Source: Apiospora phragmitis (Eukaryota; Ascomycota; Sordariomycetes; Amphisphaeriales; Apiosporaceae). Taken from it: DNA of 64,000 nucleotides. The notes under the pieces were generated by a model that was not told the origin of the DNA, did not search any database, and saw only the letters and a list, made by a program, of their open reading frames with translations. The translations under genes were made by a program, and so were the position numbers. The stretch lies in the NCBI GenBank assembly GCA_038363925.1, contig JAQQWL010000003.1, positions 1,178,001 through 1,242,000 on the forward strand, read 5' to 3'. Positions 26,101 through 36,902 of the stretch are shown here, in pieces; positions within the stretch are counted from its first letter, which is position 1, and every line of letters begins with the position of its first letter.

Positions 26101-27874
26101 CTAACCCGCCTTCGTCAACGACTGTATCCCCGTCTTGGTCTCCGTGTGCTCATCATTAAGCTTCCGATGCTTAATGAACGCACTGGCCACCAGCGTGACC
26201 GCGGACAGGCAGGTATACATGATGAACATGTTCCGCACGCTCCCCGCGAACGCCTCCAAGACCGTATGGCGCTGCGAGAGGTCCTTGATCGACTGCGTAA
26301 TACCAACGTTGGCCGCGGCCTGGCTGCCCGAAAGCGCCGCGCGAGCAGATGCGTCCAGTCCCGCCGCCACCAGAGAAGCCTGCTGCGCCTCCATGCTGTT
26401 CTGGAACACGACGCCGCCGAGCACGACGGACAGGGCCATGGCGAGGTTGCGGACGAAGCCGAGGCACGCCGTGGCCGCGGTCGTCTCGTCCGGGCTGACG
26501 TTGTTCTGGATGGACACCATGGGGCTCTGGAACAGGAGGGCCGGGCCGAGGGCGCCGAGGACCTCGAGCCCGACGACCACGGCTACCGACGTCTCGGGCC
26601 CGAACAAGATATACAGGCCGGTGCCGAGCGTCATGAGGGCCGCGCCGGCCCAGATAAGCTCCCGGTAGCGGCCCGTGCGGTGGATTAGCATGCCAGCCAG
26701 GATCTCAACGACGGCCTGCGTGCCGATGAGCGGAAGCATCAGGATGCCGCTGCGGAGGGGCGACGCCTGCAACACACTCTGCAGAAATAGCGGAAGGTAG
26801 TATTCGATCCCGATCAGAACCATGCCGTGCGCGAAAGCGACGATGAACGTCGCGTTATTCGATCCGTCCTTGAAGATGGTCAGCGGAATGATGGGATACC
26901 TGGCCAAGCGCTGCTCGCCGAAGAGGAAGACGCCGATCATGAGACCACCGAACACAATCAGGCAGATCACCTTGGGGCTGTTCCACGGGAAGATGGCGCC
27001 GCCGAAGTCGAGCCCGAGCAGCAACAGGAGCGTTATGGCGAGGATAGAGACGGTCCCAATCCAATCAATGGCCTTGACGCCCTCGTCGAGCCGCGTGTGC
27101 GGGTTATGCACGTCGAGGAAGAGCGCGAGCAGCAGGAAGGTGAGCACGCCGATCGGCAGGTTGATCCAGAAGCACCAGCGCCAGCCCAGCCGCTGCGTAA
27201 ACACACCGCCGAGCAGCGGCCCGCGGCGCCCGCGAGCGCCCACACGAAGCCGACGTAGCCCAGGTAAAGCGAGCGCTTGCGGACGCTGAAGAGGTCAGAG
27301 ATGACGATGGTGACCAGCTGCATCAGCCCCCCGCTCGCGGCGCCCTGAAGCGCGCGACCGGCGAGGAGCGCCCGCATGCCCCCGGGGCTGAGCGCGGCGA
27401 GCAGGCTGGCGCCCGTGAAGAGGGCGACGGCGGCGAGCAGCGGCGGCTTGCGGCCCCAGATGTCGCTGCACTTGGCCAGAGGGGCCCGGTGGCGGCGTTG
27501 GCCAGTAGGTAGGCGCCGCCGATCCAGACGTAGCCCTGGGCGGAGTGCAGGTCGGACGTGATGGTGGGGATGGCGATGGAGACGATGGTCTGGTCCAGCG
27601 CGGCCACGAAGAGGGCAAGCTATGGGCGGTGGTTGTTAGCTACCCTGTCGTATGGAGATGCATTATTACTTCCAACCGGGGGCAGAGCTGGGTTGCTAAC
27701 ATAGAGTGCGGACAAGATCGCATATAGACGCAGCTTGGTGCGGACCTTGGGGCTTTCAACGAGATCGAGGTGGGTCTCTGTCGGGGTTGTGTTAGGGGAA
27801 CCCGCGACGGCGGCCGCGAGAGGCTCAGCTAGCACTCCCGCGGGTAGCTTGGTGTCTGGCGTTATGGTATCCAT
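26101..27874 (-). pseudogene. MFS drug/metabolite efflux transporter (14-TMS DHA2 type) with two frameshifts
   Basis: A proton-antiport type major facilitator of the plasma membrane, most similar in layout to fungal efflux pumps. Exon 1 (27,701-27,874) is a polar cytoplasmic N-terminus. An intron at 27,620-27,700 has a GCTAAC branch site. The second exon begins LALFVAALDQTIVSIAIPTI, the DHA motif in helix 1, then a loop motif DIWGRKPP, then motif C (GPLLGGVFTQ, WRWCFWINLPIG), and further helices to the stop at 26,101. Restored length would be about 560 residues, normal for the family. Two single-base losses break the frame, near 27,474 and 27,221, both in G/C runs. They are either real inactivation or assembly errors. 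Substrate cannot be told from sequence. Confidence 0.85.
27620..27700 (-). other. Intron of the MFS transporter gene
   Basis: 81 bp, minus strand, GT..AG, branch site GCTAAC about 17 nt before the acceptor. It joins codon 58 to the LALFVAALD segment in phase 0. Confidence 0.75.
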
Positions 27875-27959
27875 CTATGTCAAGCGGTATGTTATTGGGG
27901 TTTTAGTGAAGATCGCATGTTTGGTTGAGGACCACCACGCTACTCTGTCCTTGTTCAGA

Positions 27960-28005
27960 CGTAGAGTATATATGTAGTACTTTACCCCGGCGTGACTCAC
28001 TGGCT
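27960..28005 (-). promoter_or_regulatory. Likely promoter elements of the MFS transporter
   Basis: About 90-125 bp upstream of the ATG lie a TATA-like tatata (about 27,967-27,974) and a palindromic TGACTCA at 27,993-27,999, the consensus bound by AP-1/Gcn4-type bZIP factors. Such factors often control efflux pumps. Function here is inferred from motif and position only. Confidence 0.35.
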
Positions 28006-29154
28006 AACCGGGAAGTAAGTAAACATTTCTGAACGGATAGGGCAGCTGGTGTAAACGCACCAATCACCCCGCCATGAGTCCCCTGATCCCCGCAGCGGTG
28101 ACGGGTGTTGGGACCCCTGCTAGCCTGCTGAAATCCGGGGATCTGCAAAAACAGAGTCACAAGTTATTATGTCGAGATTTCATCGTCGAAAAGTGACTCT
28201 TACTTTCGAGAGCGTTCGTTGTAACGTCGAACTCGGCTTCTGTGGACTTCGCCCTGATGATAAATGCCAAAGCTATAAAACCATATCAACGTTACCTGGT
28301 TATGATGGTTGAAACTTGATCGTAACCCGACAATCACGTCGCGCAAACTAGGCACAATGTCATTTTCGTTAACGTACCCCATAAGCGAGCTGCGTATATA
28401 AGCGAGCTGCGCACTTTTAATTAACTTTTTTATAATTAATTTTATACTAACTTTTTTTTTAATAAGCATAGAATTAAAAAATAAAGAAAAAAGGTTTAAT
28501 TTAACGCTTTAAGCGTTTTAAAATAACTCGAAATTAAATATATAAAAAGTTATAGCGATATATTATATTTTAAAGTTAATATTATATAGCCGACGACGCG
28601 GAATTCGATTACGATTTAAAATCTTTATAAACTTTTAAAAGTTTTTTAATTTTAAAAAGAAATTAATTATTTAATATATTATTAATTTAAATGCGCGATC
28701 GTTTTTTTCTCGGTTAAGTAGTATAAAAGATATAGCGAATCGATTATTTAGTTTACGCGACGCGAGACGCGTCGGCGTTAATTAAGCCTTTAATTTTATA
28801 CGATAATAACTAGACCTTTAAACGCGTTTTAATTAAAGAATCGATTATTAAAGAGTCTTTTATAAAGATCTTAACGCGTACTACGCGTAATTTATTTTCT
28901 TACGGAATATAATTAATAAATATAAACTATACGAAGAGGATATATATAATTTTAACGAGACCGGGTTTTTTATAAGCTAAATTTCGTTCGAAATAATTAT
29001 AACCACCTCCGATTAACACGAAAGGCCTGGGGTAATATAGTAAAGGAATTAAGAATAAGTTATAATTATCTAAGGCGTCGGATTAAACAGTTACGCCATC
29101 CCTTTATATATTATTTTTACCGGGAAAATATACCTCTCTTTTTAATATAAAAAC

Positions 29155-29361
29155 TATTAGAACAGCAGGAATTAAGGTTTTCTATATTACTTTAAAAAGG
29201 GTGTTACGTACCTACGCGTACGAACCCCTTTCCTATTTTATTAAGAAGGGTATACGATACCCCTCGTAGCTCGTATTAAAAATAGATATAAATAATAAAA
29301 TAAAAACAATTAAACCCCGATTAAAACCGGAATTACTATACGTACGAAAACTTATTTAATA
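29155..29361 (+). repeat. Copia LTR, 207 bp (5' of C3)
   Basis: Begins tattagaacagcagg and ends tttaata. The same LTR recurs at 10,180, 13,243, 13,721, 32,134, 38,598, 45,324 (inverted), 49,927 and about 50,314. Confidence 0.85.
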
Positions 29362-32339
29362 CTAATTAATAATTACCCGTAGCGATTATAGATTAGTAAG
29401 AGTAAAGAAACGGTTTTACGCCTTTACCGACGTAAGGGCGACCGTACTAAAGAGCCCCGAGAATTTCCGCCCGTTAAAAATTCGGAGGAAAAGCCGAACT
29501 AAATTAACCGTACGAGGAGGAACCCCTTTTCCCGAGTATATATTATAAATAAAAAACCAGGTTCCGAATTATATGCGAAACTAGTTAAGCTATATATAAT
29601 TATATATTTAAATAATTTTATTATATAATTTATAAAATAATAACCCCTATTAAAATAGAAGTAATTACGGTCGGCGAATCAAGATCGAGCCCGGACATAC
29701 CGAACCTAGATAAACCGACGACTTTAAACCTCGAACCGCTTATATACGAAAAAATATTTTAAAATACCGGAATCTTTTTAATAATTTAAAAAAGAAACGT
29801 TAACTTCGCTTTTTAAAAATTCGAACCTTTAAATATATTTTTTAAGAAAATAATACCCAAACTATTTATAATATATTTTATAAAATACTTTTTAAAATAC
29901 TATATATTAAAAATAAAAAAAACCTCTTTTAAAAAATTATTTATTATAAAATTTAATTAAAAAATTAAATACTAATTCGGCTAAATTAATCGTATATTTT
30001 AAAAAGAGCTCTTTAATTACTTTAAAAAATATAAAGTCGATATATTAATAGACGGATCCTTTAAAATTAAACTTATAAGTTTAATACTACCGGCCGATCT
30101 TATATATTAATAAAACCGACCGGCAGAACCGACTTCGGAAACCCGAAAGGAGGATGTTCCACACTCTTTCTAAGAATAGATAATTAAAGAACCGCCGCCT
30201 AAGCGAGAGATACCCGATCTCCGTACAGAATAATCGTCCGCGATATTATAGGGCACTTTAAAACTAACGTTTAATCCCGGAGTTTTAAATATTTTAAGCC
30301 CGACGTCCAACCCTAAATTCCCAAGCACCTAAGCGTCGTAAAATATTATCTTTTTTCCTTCTCCGATTCCGATACCGCCGGACTAGACGGCACGATTATC
30401 TAGTTTAACGTATATTACGGAATACGATATCCCTCTAAGCCGAGCTATTTATAACGGTAAAATCGATCAGAATAAGGTCGTTACCTTCTCGAAGGTGTAA
30501 AGGAAGGAAAAGAATTATACCGACAAGCTATACGATATCTTCTGCGATAAAGTACGGATATTTATCGGAACATGCCGACGGCTAGATATACCAAAAGACT
30601 AATATTATACAGTCTTTTTAAACATTTTTTCCGGCCGTGCGGAGGCATTCTATCTTAACTATATCAGACTTGAAAAGAAATAAAACGAGATATACTATTT
30701 AATAAACTCATACTTTAATATAATAATAAATTACGGATAATATTTTACGAATTAAATAATAACCTCTTTCGCATAAATAAAAAATAAGAACGCCGAGAAA
30801 TAACTTATCGAAGTTCTAAAAATCTTATTAAATAAACTCTAGCTCGTATAACGAGCCCTCGAAAAGGGATTTAAAAAAGAGATCGCTTTCCATACCTCCG
30901 TTATAAAAGTTTATTAAGGAGTTCCGAAACTTTCACCAACCCTTATCTACTAAAAGCTAATATATAAAGCGCTATTTTCGGACCTTCGCATATCGCTAAG
31001 TATAGCAGCGGACTAAATATTATTAAAATAATATTTAATAAAGGAACTATATCGAAACCCGGCTAAAGATATATACTTAATTAATAAACGGTTTATAAAT
31101 AATTATACGCGAGAAAACCGACTAATCTACGGTAATAAATTACTATATAATAGCCGACCACTAGAATAAAAAAGTAGCCAGCGACCCGTCAACACCTCCC
31201 AACCAAAGTTATTATACGGGAACCGGCAGTTCGAACAAAGAACTTGCCGAATCTGCTACAAATAAAGCTATTAATTAATAAACCACCTAACCGAAAAACA
31301 AACCCGTACAATAATTTAATACCTCTAAATATATAATAACGTAGGACAGGATCTCCTTACCTAGAAAAAATACAGGGATTTCGTCCGAAACTAAGAAAAG
31401 AAAAGGGAAGAGTTAAAAAACAACGAAAAGGAGTACGACTATCTCGATCTAAAAAACGCATAATAAAATATTACTTACTTAACGAACGCCGCGTTCTATT
31501 ACCGGTTTATTAACAAGGATATTTACTCGATAAATACTTAGTTAAATTAGGAATAACGAACGAGAAAAAATTAATAATTGATATTATATCGCTCCGAAAA
31601 TCGTATAAAAAAAGGGAGATCTCAAAAATCTACTAAGTCGACGGCCGAAATAACCTTATAAACGCCTTTACTAAGAAATCCTTAAATAAAACCCTTAAAT
31701 AAATAATCTTAACAAACAGCTTTACCGTATATATAAAAACGTATATCGAGCGGCTAGATTCGTATAACGAGTAAAAAAAAAGAGATATAATCTTTAATAA
31801 AGTATAACGTAATTCGGTATATAAAAGCGCGTATTTATTATTATTATTATTTTTAAATAGTTCTTTTTAATTTATAACGGGAAAAAAACGCGTTAACGTA
31901 TAATAATTTTTTCCTTAATACCATTATTATTATTAAATAATTAAAATAATTAATTAAAAAGACCTGCTATTTAATAAAAATAATATTAAGAAGGTATAAT
32001 ATTATTTATATAACTTAAACAGGTACCGAATACCGGATTAGCGTAACCTATCCGTACAAAACCTTTACGGCGGGAAGACTCGTTTTAATAAGGGGAGCTA
32101 GCTAAGTTTATTATTAAAATAAAAAGTTACTAATATTAGAATAATAAGAACTAAGGTTTTCTATATTATTTTAAAAAAAGTGCCACGTATTTATACGCAC
32201 GAACCCCTTTCCTATTTATTAAAAGGGGCATACGATACCCCTCGTAGCTCGTATTGAAAATAGATATAAATAATAGAATAAGAACGATTAAACCCCGATT
32301 AAAACCGGAACCACCGTACGTACGAGAGCCCATTTAATA
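29155..32339 (+). mobile_element. Copia element C3, complete but internally deleted
   Basis: 3,185 bp with LTRs 29,155-29,361 and 32,134-32,339. Target duplication is aaaac on the left (29,150-29,154) and aaaat on the right (32,340-32,344); the one difference is a C-to-T change, so RIP acted after insertion. The interior has the same gag-like region as C1 and the same jump (about 31,545) into the RNase H end, without integrase or reverse transcriptase. All frames are broken by stops. It inserted into P4, so P4 is older. Confidence 0.88.
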
Positions 32340-33525
32340 AAAATAGCCTATTACCGAAGGATTAAGTGATTATAATTATTAAAAATAGCTAGATTACGAA
32401 TAAAAGAGGCGAAGACTAAATTTAATACTTTAATTAATATATTAAGTTTTATACGAAAGTTTATTATTATTTCTTAGTTTTAAACGGCTACGAAAGCTAT
32501 TACTTAATAGCTTTCGAGCTTTATTACGAAAAAAACTCGATTATTATACTTTATATATTTTTTTATTTATTATATAAACTTTAACTTCTTAATATCAGCT
32601 GTTTTTATATATTAAAAAAAGTGTACGGGAAAGAAATTAAAGGTTTTATACAGGCGTATATTACTTATATTTTAAGGAGGACTTTTTACTAGCGTCTTTA
32701 AAAACGTTCTAAGCGATTTTTACCGTTTCGAATATATAAAGAGGTTTTTAAAAAATAGAACTCCCCTCGTATAATTTAAAATATATTATTTTATAATTAA
32801 ATATAAAGCTATATATTTTAATACCTCTAGGGACGTTTTCCGGCTTATTTATTCTTTAAAAATTAAAAATTAATAAGCTTAAATAATTTAATTAAGGCTT
32901 AGTTTTAAACCGAATACGTTTAAAACCGTATCGTATAATATTAAAATAATTTTCCGATATTTATTTTAATTAGTTTTAATTAGATTATAAAGGCTATAAT
33001 ATAGGTTATATATCGAGTTACTCTTTTAAAAGGTAAGAACGCGACATTTCGAAAAGTAAATAAGATGCTTAGCCGGCGCCGCCGTACGAAAAAGAAACGG
33101 CTATAAAATAGAGGATCACTTCGTATATAAGCTAGAAAAGACTTATAGTTTTAAAGGGACGTTAATAAATAGTTATAAAACGAATCGCGTTAGAGGAGTA
33201 ATTATATAAAAACGTTTAAAACACGCTTATAACGTTATAAAATCTACGGAAAGCCCGGGCATAATACGCGTACTTATTAGAATAATATAAAAACTTTTAA
33301 AAATAATAATTATTAATATATTTAATTAGTTCTAAACGTTATAATCGAGTTAATTTATAACTTATAAAGCTTAATAATAGAAAATGCGCAGCTCGCCTAT
33401 ATGCGTAGCTCCCTTGTGGGGTACGTTACCTGAGTAAAGGAACTCGAATCGTTAGACGGACCAGTTAATCAAAAAATTCTCACCAATGAGGCCTGTTCAG
33501 TATGCATTATTACCTAATGTTGTTA

Positions 33526-34734
33526 TCAGTCGTCTTCCCACGGTACGTCTTCCATCAAGTCGACATCCGCATCCGGATCCTCGACCCGCACCCTCAAGGA
33601 TTTCCTCAAGGCGTCCCTCAATTCTTGCGGCAGATCAAAGGATCCACGCGCCGGTCTCTTCTTCCCGACACTCCCCTCGGCAAGAGCGTTAAGCTCCGCG
33701 CCCGTCGTCTTCGCCGTCGTCGTGTACGCCAGGGGCACGAGCTGTTCCCCCGACTCATCGCCAGGGGGCGTACGAATGTTTCGGAGCAGGACGAGCTCGG
33801 TATAGAGCTCATCCCCGAGCGCCGTCTGCACGCACGGGATCCTGAACGCCAGGTGTCGTTTCTCCAGATTCTGGATATTGACCTTGCGTTGGTCGAGCTC
33901 CGCCTGGTACTCGGTCCCGAGCTTCGTCACGACGGGGGTGGTGTCGGACGCGCCGTCCTTGATGGTCTCGAGTCGGAAAATTTCGACGGGAAGCCGGTGA
34001 TGGATGTGATCGCGGAGATCAGCGGCCAGCGTGAAGCGGTGTGATTTCTCGGTGCTGGACTCGAGGAAATCATTGAGCTCTTTGCACGTCCCTCTGTCTC
34101 GGCAGTGGTGGGGATCGCGTCTGACGACACGAGGGTTGCCAGGGCACTCTCGTCGTCTGTGAGCCCATCCGACCGGTTGCTTGGGCCAGGGGGGGATCTC
34201 GGCCAGGATGTAATGCCTGACTAGGCTCTCAAAGAAGGGCTTGAAGCTTGCTGGTGCTGGTTTTCCAGATTGCTGGACAAGGTCCACGACATCAGCAAGG
34301 AACTGCTTCCCCCACGATACGTAAGATATATGCAAGGCTTTCGAGAGCCATGACGACGATTTGAGTAGTACCGGCGGCTTGTCTTTGTGCTCCTCCGCGA
34401 CGCTGCAGCAGCAGTTGTCTATTACCCAGGCTGCCTTATCCCAAAGGCCGTGCAGCATGCACTTTTTGGCGATGACCATGAAGCAAGCCACCTGGCTCGT
34501 TTCGTAGCTCGAAGGAGTAGTTAGCGAACCCCAGTTAGACTCGTCATTTGTCGATGAGTTGGGACCTCGGACGGCTTGTACCAGGTCACTGGCATCTGCC
34601 TTGAGCTGGTCTATGGTGCCACGAATAATTGACCTTGCGATTGCCTTCATATAGTGTGTCCCTGCTTGGTCCAGTAACGTAGAGATCAAACCAAGGATAA
34701 AGGCCTTCTCTGCGCGGCTCTTCATTGCTAGCAT
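33526..34734 (-). pseudogene. C-terminal fragment of a large 2OG-Fe(II) oxygenase-domain-like fungal protein
   Basis: An open frame of about 400 codons; the first ATG is at 34,734. The C-terminal half has Cys residues spaced as in HCRDRGTCKELNDFL, then SHRFTLAADLRDHIHHRL and VVTKLGTEYQAELDQRK, a pattern I associate with the C-terminal region of large (about 1,000-residue) fungal proteins whose N-terminal part is a 2OG-Fe(II) dioxygenase domain. That catalytic domain and its HxD..H motif are absent, and the sequence directly upstream belongs to a different gene on the same strand, so this looks truncated by rearrangement. An intron acceptor (cctag, about 34,741) just before the first ATG fits an internal exon. 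The family call is from memory. Confidence 0.45.
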
Positions 34735-34816
34735 CAAGCTAGGTACCAAGGAGTTTGGATAAGCATGTGTATGAGGTCAAGAAGGCATAACAAACTTGGA
34801 TCATACCGCTTCGCGT

Positions 34817-35815
34817 TCAAGCCAGATTGAACTCTGCACATCCTGCGCTACTCCCAATGGATAGAATGCAGCGTGCAACCGTCATGCCAATGACGAATAC
34901 GCCTAGTGATAGGAGGAATATTATTTTGATCTTTCTGTCAACTCGGAAGCCATGTAAGTTTCGTCTAGCCACGAAAAAGTATTGCCAGGGGTAAAAGCGT
35001 ACCGCCAAAGCTTGATTCTGACGTCCTTGAGCATAAGGGTTGGAACCACAAGTAGAAGAGTGTCGGCGCTATATAAAAATGTTTAGCATTTATAAGTCGG
35101 TTACAACCCAACAGCTATCATGCAAAATAAATACGTACAGCACGTTCCCGACCGCCACAGCAATATTGGTGATGATGCCTTTCGAGCATTCGACTGCAGT
35201 CTGGTCAGACAAAAGAGAACGTGGACCGCTAGTCAATCAGCAGGGAGCACCTACATCCCGGATCCGGAAGTATCTGCCAGTTTTGGTGTAGGGGGAGACA
35301 GTGCGTCGTCTGGATGATGCAAGTGACGACAAAGCAGACGACCGAGAAGTATCCCACTACTCGCACGTACTTCTCCATCTTGGTATCTCTCGTAAAGGAA
35401 AGGAAGAACGTGATCAGTGTTGCTTTTAGACTCCAAACTAGGCAGATCATGAAGTAGGAGGACGAGAAAATGGCCTTGGAGCCTTCGCGGAAGGAGTCTC
35501 TCGTCGCAGGGGCAGCGCCTCCCGCAACTCCTGGGTGAGGCCAATAGGGGCTCCAACCACGGCTTCGCCACAGCACTATCATCAGCAAGAGACAGAAGTA
35601 GAGTAGAGCGATTGGCAAGTGGAATACTGACCCAAGTATTCAACCATGGCATAGAGCAACGTGTAGAAGACGCACGACGAGATTGAGAACCAGTCGTGCC
35701 ACGTCCACTGGCGGAAACCCACGGCCCTCCATCTCGCTATCCATCACAGAATGAAGAGGACGACTCCAGCGCCGAACTCAGCCCGGCACTCTATCAAAGC
35801 TGGACTGCTCGGCAT
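34817..35815 (-). pseudogene. Pth11/SAT4-type seven-helix membrane protein, 3' truncated, premature stop
   Basis: A fungal rhodopsin-like integral membrane protein. Exons fit at 35,632-35,815, 35,255-35,575, 35,139-35,193, 35,003-35,068 and 34,817-34,964, with phases that join correctly. Family features are a first helix ending in WIARWRAVGF then QWTWHDWF, the block LPLHQNWQILPDPG with a Cys soon after, NIAVAVGNVLADTLLLVVPT, and a helix IIFLLSLGVFVIGM. Damage: codon 24 is TGA (35,744-35,746) inside helix 1; the fourth intron is only 38 nt (or the site is a frameshift); and the frame stops at 34,817 before the last helix and tail. This family includes pathogenicity-related receptors, but no ligand can be inferred. 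Confidence 0.65.
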
Positions 35816-36227
35816 GTTGTTTTTGTATTCCTAAATACATCAGTGTTTTTCAAAGTTGTGAGGCGAGGAGAGTTAGCATGCTCCATTTGCTTTGTCGGCG
35901 GGAACATTTTGAATAAACATTTTGCATACCATCCCTCCCCCCTGGCGAGGGAAGAAAGCAGTGGAAGATATGGCGAGCACACACAAAGGCTATATTGAAA
36001 ACTGAGAAATATGTCGATCTTGCTGTGCTCGGCTAGGCTGAGATCGGAACGGGAAGCGGAACGTGATCCTTGCTAAAGCCGAAAGGTCATCGTATGATCT
36101 TTTGCTTCGAATGCTACCTCATGCTTACGCTTTGCAGGATCGAACTGGAGTGAGACTTGAAAAAGTGCTCAATCTTGGACGGGAGCTTGTTGTGTGGTCC
36201 AATTAGCCTTGAATCTGGGGGGCAGGG
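35816..36227. other. Intergenic region upstream of the Pth11-like gene
   Basis: Normal base composition, no convincing coding frame. Open frames overlapping 35,696-35,998 on either strand are shadows of the Pth11-like first exon and its upstream region. Confidence 0.4.
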
Positions 36228-36791
36228 CTAAGTATATTCGGAAATTTGCTTTTTTGCACTCACTATAAGAGCCCAATTAGAGCTGGAGATACCATTGACT
36301 ATGCTCTTGGGTTTCGCCTGTAAATTGTGTTGGCGCAATTCCTCCAACCCTGCTGGAGTATGATCTGCGCCGCATCGCTGCATAACACTAGGGCAGATTG
36401 CAAATTGGCGGCTAAATTCTGAATGGGCGACCAGCACCAAAGCTCTGGTACCGAGGTCGCGAAGGAAGGCTTGGCATACAGTGATCAAACAAGAGGGGGG
36501 CCCTTCTTGCCATGTCAGAATGCTTACCGATGCTTTCACTTCTTCGCCTGCTCTGTCCAGCATATTCTCGAAGCCCAAAAACATCGCCATACCCAATCTA
36601 ATGCTCTCGAGTTTTGAGCACATAAGGTTAGTATTCCCGTCCTTCTGGCAGGGATAGGTCCATCCAAAGTCCACCCTCGACCAACGACTGGGCCCGTAGC
36701 AACCGGATCGTTCTTCCGCCCCCCACGACGGTCTAGATCCTGGGTCCTGCCAAGAGGCGATCCTTCTTCTCACCTTTATCAGTGGATCCAT
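36228..36791 (-). CDS. Hypothetical protein, 187 codons
   Basis: An uninterrupted frame starting at an ATG (36,791) and ending at 36,228. The protein is mixed in composition with several Cys and no clear signal peptide, membrane segment or motif known to me. It lies between two damaged genes and may itself be a chance frame or an exon of a decayed gene. No function assigned. Confidence 0.3.
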   Translation of the reverse strand: MDPLIKVRRRIASWQDPGSRPSWGAEERSGCYGPSRWSRVDFGWTYPCQKDGNTNLMCSKLESIRLGMAMFLGFENMLDRAGEEVKASVSILTWQEGPPSCLITVCQAFLRDLGTRALVLVAHSEFSRQFAICPSVMQRCGADHTPAGLEELRQHNLQAKPKSIVNGISSSNWALIVSAKKQISEYT

Positions 36792-36902
36792 TATGAAATC
36801 ATTCCATTAACCCCAGACATGAACACTCTTCCTTCTAGCAAATCATGGTTGCTGCCAATCCTCTCAACCCTCTGAGAAACGACATTGACCTGGTTGGAAA
36901 CC

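Larger units (their letters stand above)
28372..33426 (+). mobile_element. pogo/Fot1-type transposon P4, interrupted by Copia C3
   Basis: Left end acgtaccccataagcgagct at 28,372, right inverted end ..cttgtggggtacgt at 33,426, both flanked by TA. Removing Copia C3 and its 5-bp duplication leaves 1,865 bp, the same size as P1 and P2. The termini carry 17-bp direct repeats (ataagcgagctgcg at 28,381 and 28,398; inverted units at 33,386 and 33,403) whose sequence differs from P1's, so this is a separate subfamily. The transposase is on the plus strand: DNA-binding part about 28,500-28,800, a segment before NFNETGF at about 28,950, then the C-terminal half from 32,345 to about 33,000. RIP-inactivated. 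Confidence 0.85.

Noticed and set aside
26146..27289. Several long plus-strand open frames
   Set aside because: They are antisense to the MFS transporter, whose minus-strand frame has clear family motifs.
27903..28160. 85-codon minus-strand open frame upstream of the MFS gene
   Set aside because: No motif, and it occupies the likely promoter with TATA and TGACTCA motifs.
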